Assembly (NCBI RefSeq): GCF_023159225.1
Contig: NC_063170.1
Coordinates: forward strand, 29,228,301-29,292,300
Direction of reading: 5' to 3'
Source of the DNA: Perognathus longimembris pacificus
Taxonomy: Eukaryota > Chordata > Mammalia > Rodentia > Heteromyidae
DNA length: 64,000 bases
Position numbers and translations under genes: made by a program. The notes beneath the pieces were generated by a model. That model saw only the letters and a list, made by a program, of their open reading frames with translations. It did not search any database and had not been told where the DNA came from. How positions within the stretch are numbered: position 1 is the first letter of the stretch; each line of letters opens with the position of its first letter. Positions 63,844 to 64,000 of this stretch are shown piece after piece.

Positions 63844-64000
63844 TAATACACACACTTTAGTAAATAAAACAAAGTTCAGAATGCATAATTGTATTTTTTC
63901 CAGGCTTTTATGGTAATAACAATTGTTATTTATTCTTAGATCAAATATCAGGTTGATAGACCATGGCACTAATAGAGGCCTTTTAAGTTATTTTGTTAAA

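Overview
This window is nuclear DNA from a rodent, most likely a heteromyid or other geomyoid (kangaroo rat, pocket mouse or gopher lineage). The clue is the abundant dimeric SINE whose left half is ID-like and whose right half is a second tRNA-like unit, which matches the IDL-Geo family described from Geomyoidea. The family name comes from memory and was not checked. Two 500-base runs of N (11997-12496 and 61108-61607) mark assembly gaps.

Region 1 (1-16000) holds the 3' end of SHCBP1 on the plus strand: five coding exons between 1004 and 13739 that join in frame and end at a stop, plus a 3' UTR split by a 5'-truncated L1 with a 16-bp target duplication. The introns hold SINEs, microsatellites and a large compound L1 locus (5736-11890).

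Region 2 (16000-20500) is intergenic. It has a broken beta-tubulin retropseudogene (minus strand, 16906-17850) and a tandem array of about 44-bp AT-rich units (about 18345-19480) that carries an ATGCTAAT motif many times.

Region 3 (20580-28920) is a nest of LTR elements on the minus strand. Element C has a 321-bp LTR at 20580. Element A is a complete Lys-primed provirus with a 6-bp target duplication and no recognisable genes, and it sits next to or inside C. A solo LTR of another family is nested in A's 5' LTR.

Region 4 (28921-37442) holds rearranged L1 copies, SINEs and a tiny 5' fragment of U6 snRNA with a 12-bp target duplication.

Region 5 (37442-44302) is betaretrovirus-like provirus B on the plus strand. 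It has two LTRs, a Lys primer-binding site, a frameshifted gag fragment, a decayed pol remnant and an open 547-codon env. Between gag and pol lies a noncoding stretch that is also present in elements A and C.

Region 6 (44546-50424) contains an STK40 retropseudogene with its long 3' UTR (minus strand) and a solo class I LTR.

Region 7 (51072-63290) is a gammaretrovirus-like provirus D (plus strand) with LTR, Pro-type primer site, gag, pro, pol and env, all broken except for a long open integrase. It is cut in env by betaretrovirus-like provirus E (minus strand), which itself carries a solo LTR inside its integrase region.

The most unusual signals are the shared noncoding module in three LTR elements with unlike LTRs, the open env in B, the octamer-like tandem array and the U6 stub. 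The only functional host gene seen is SHCBP1.
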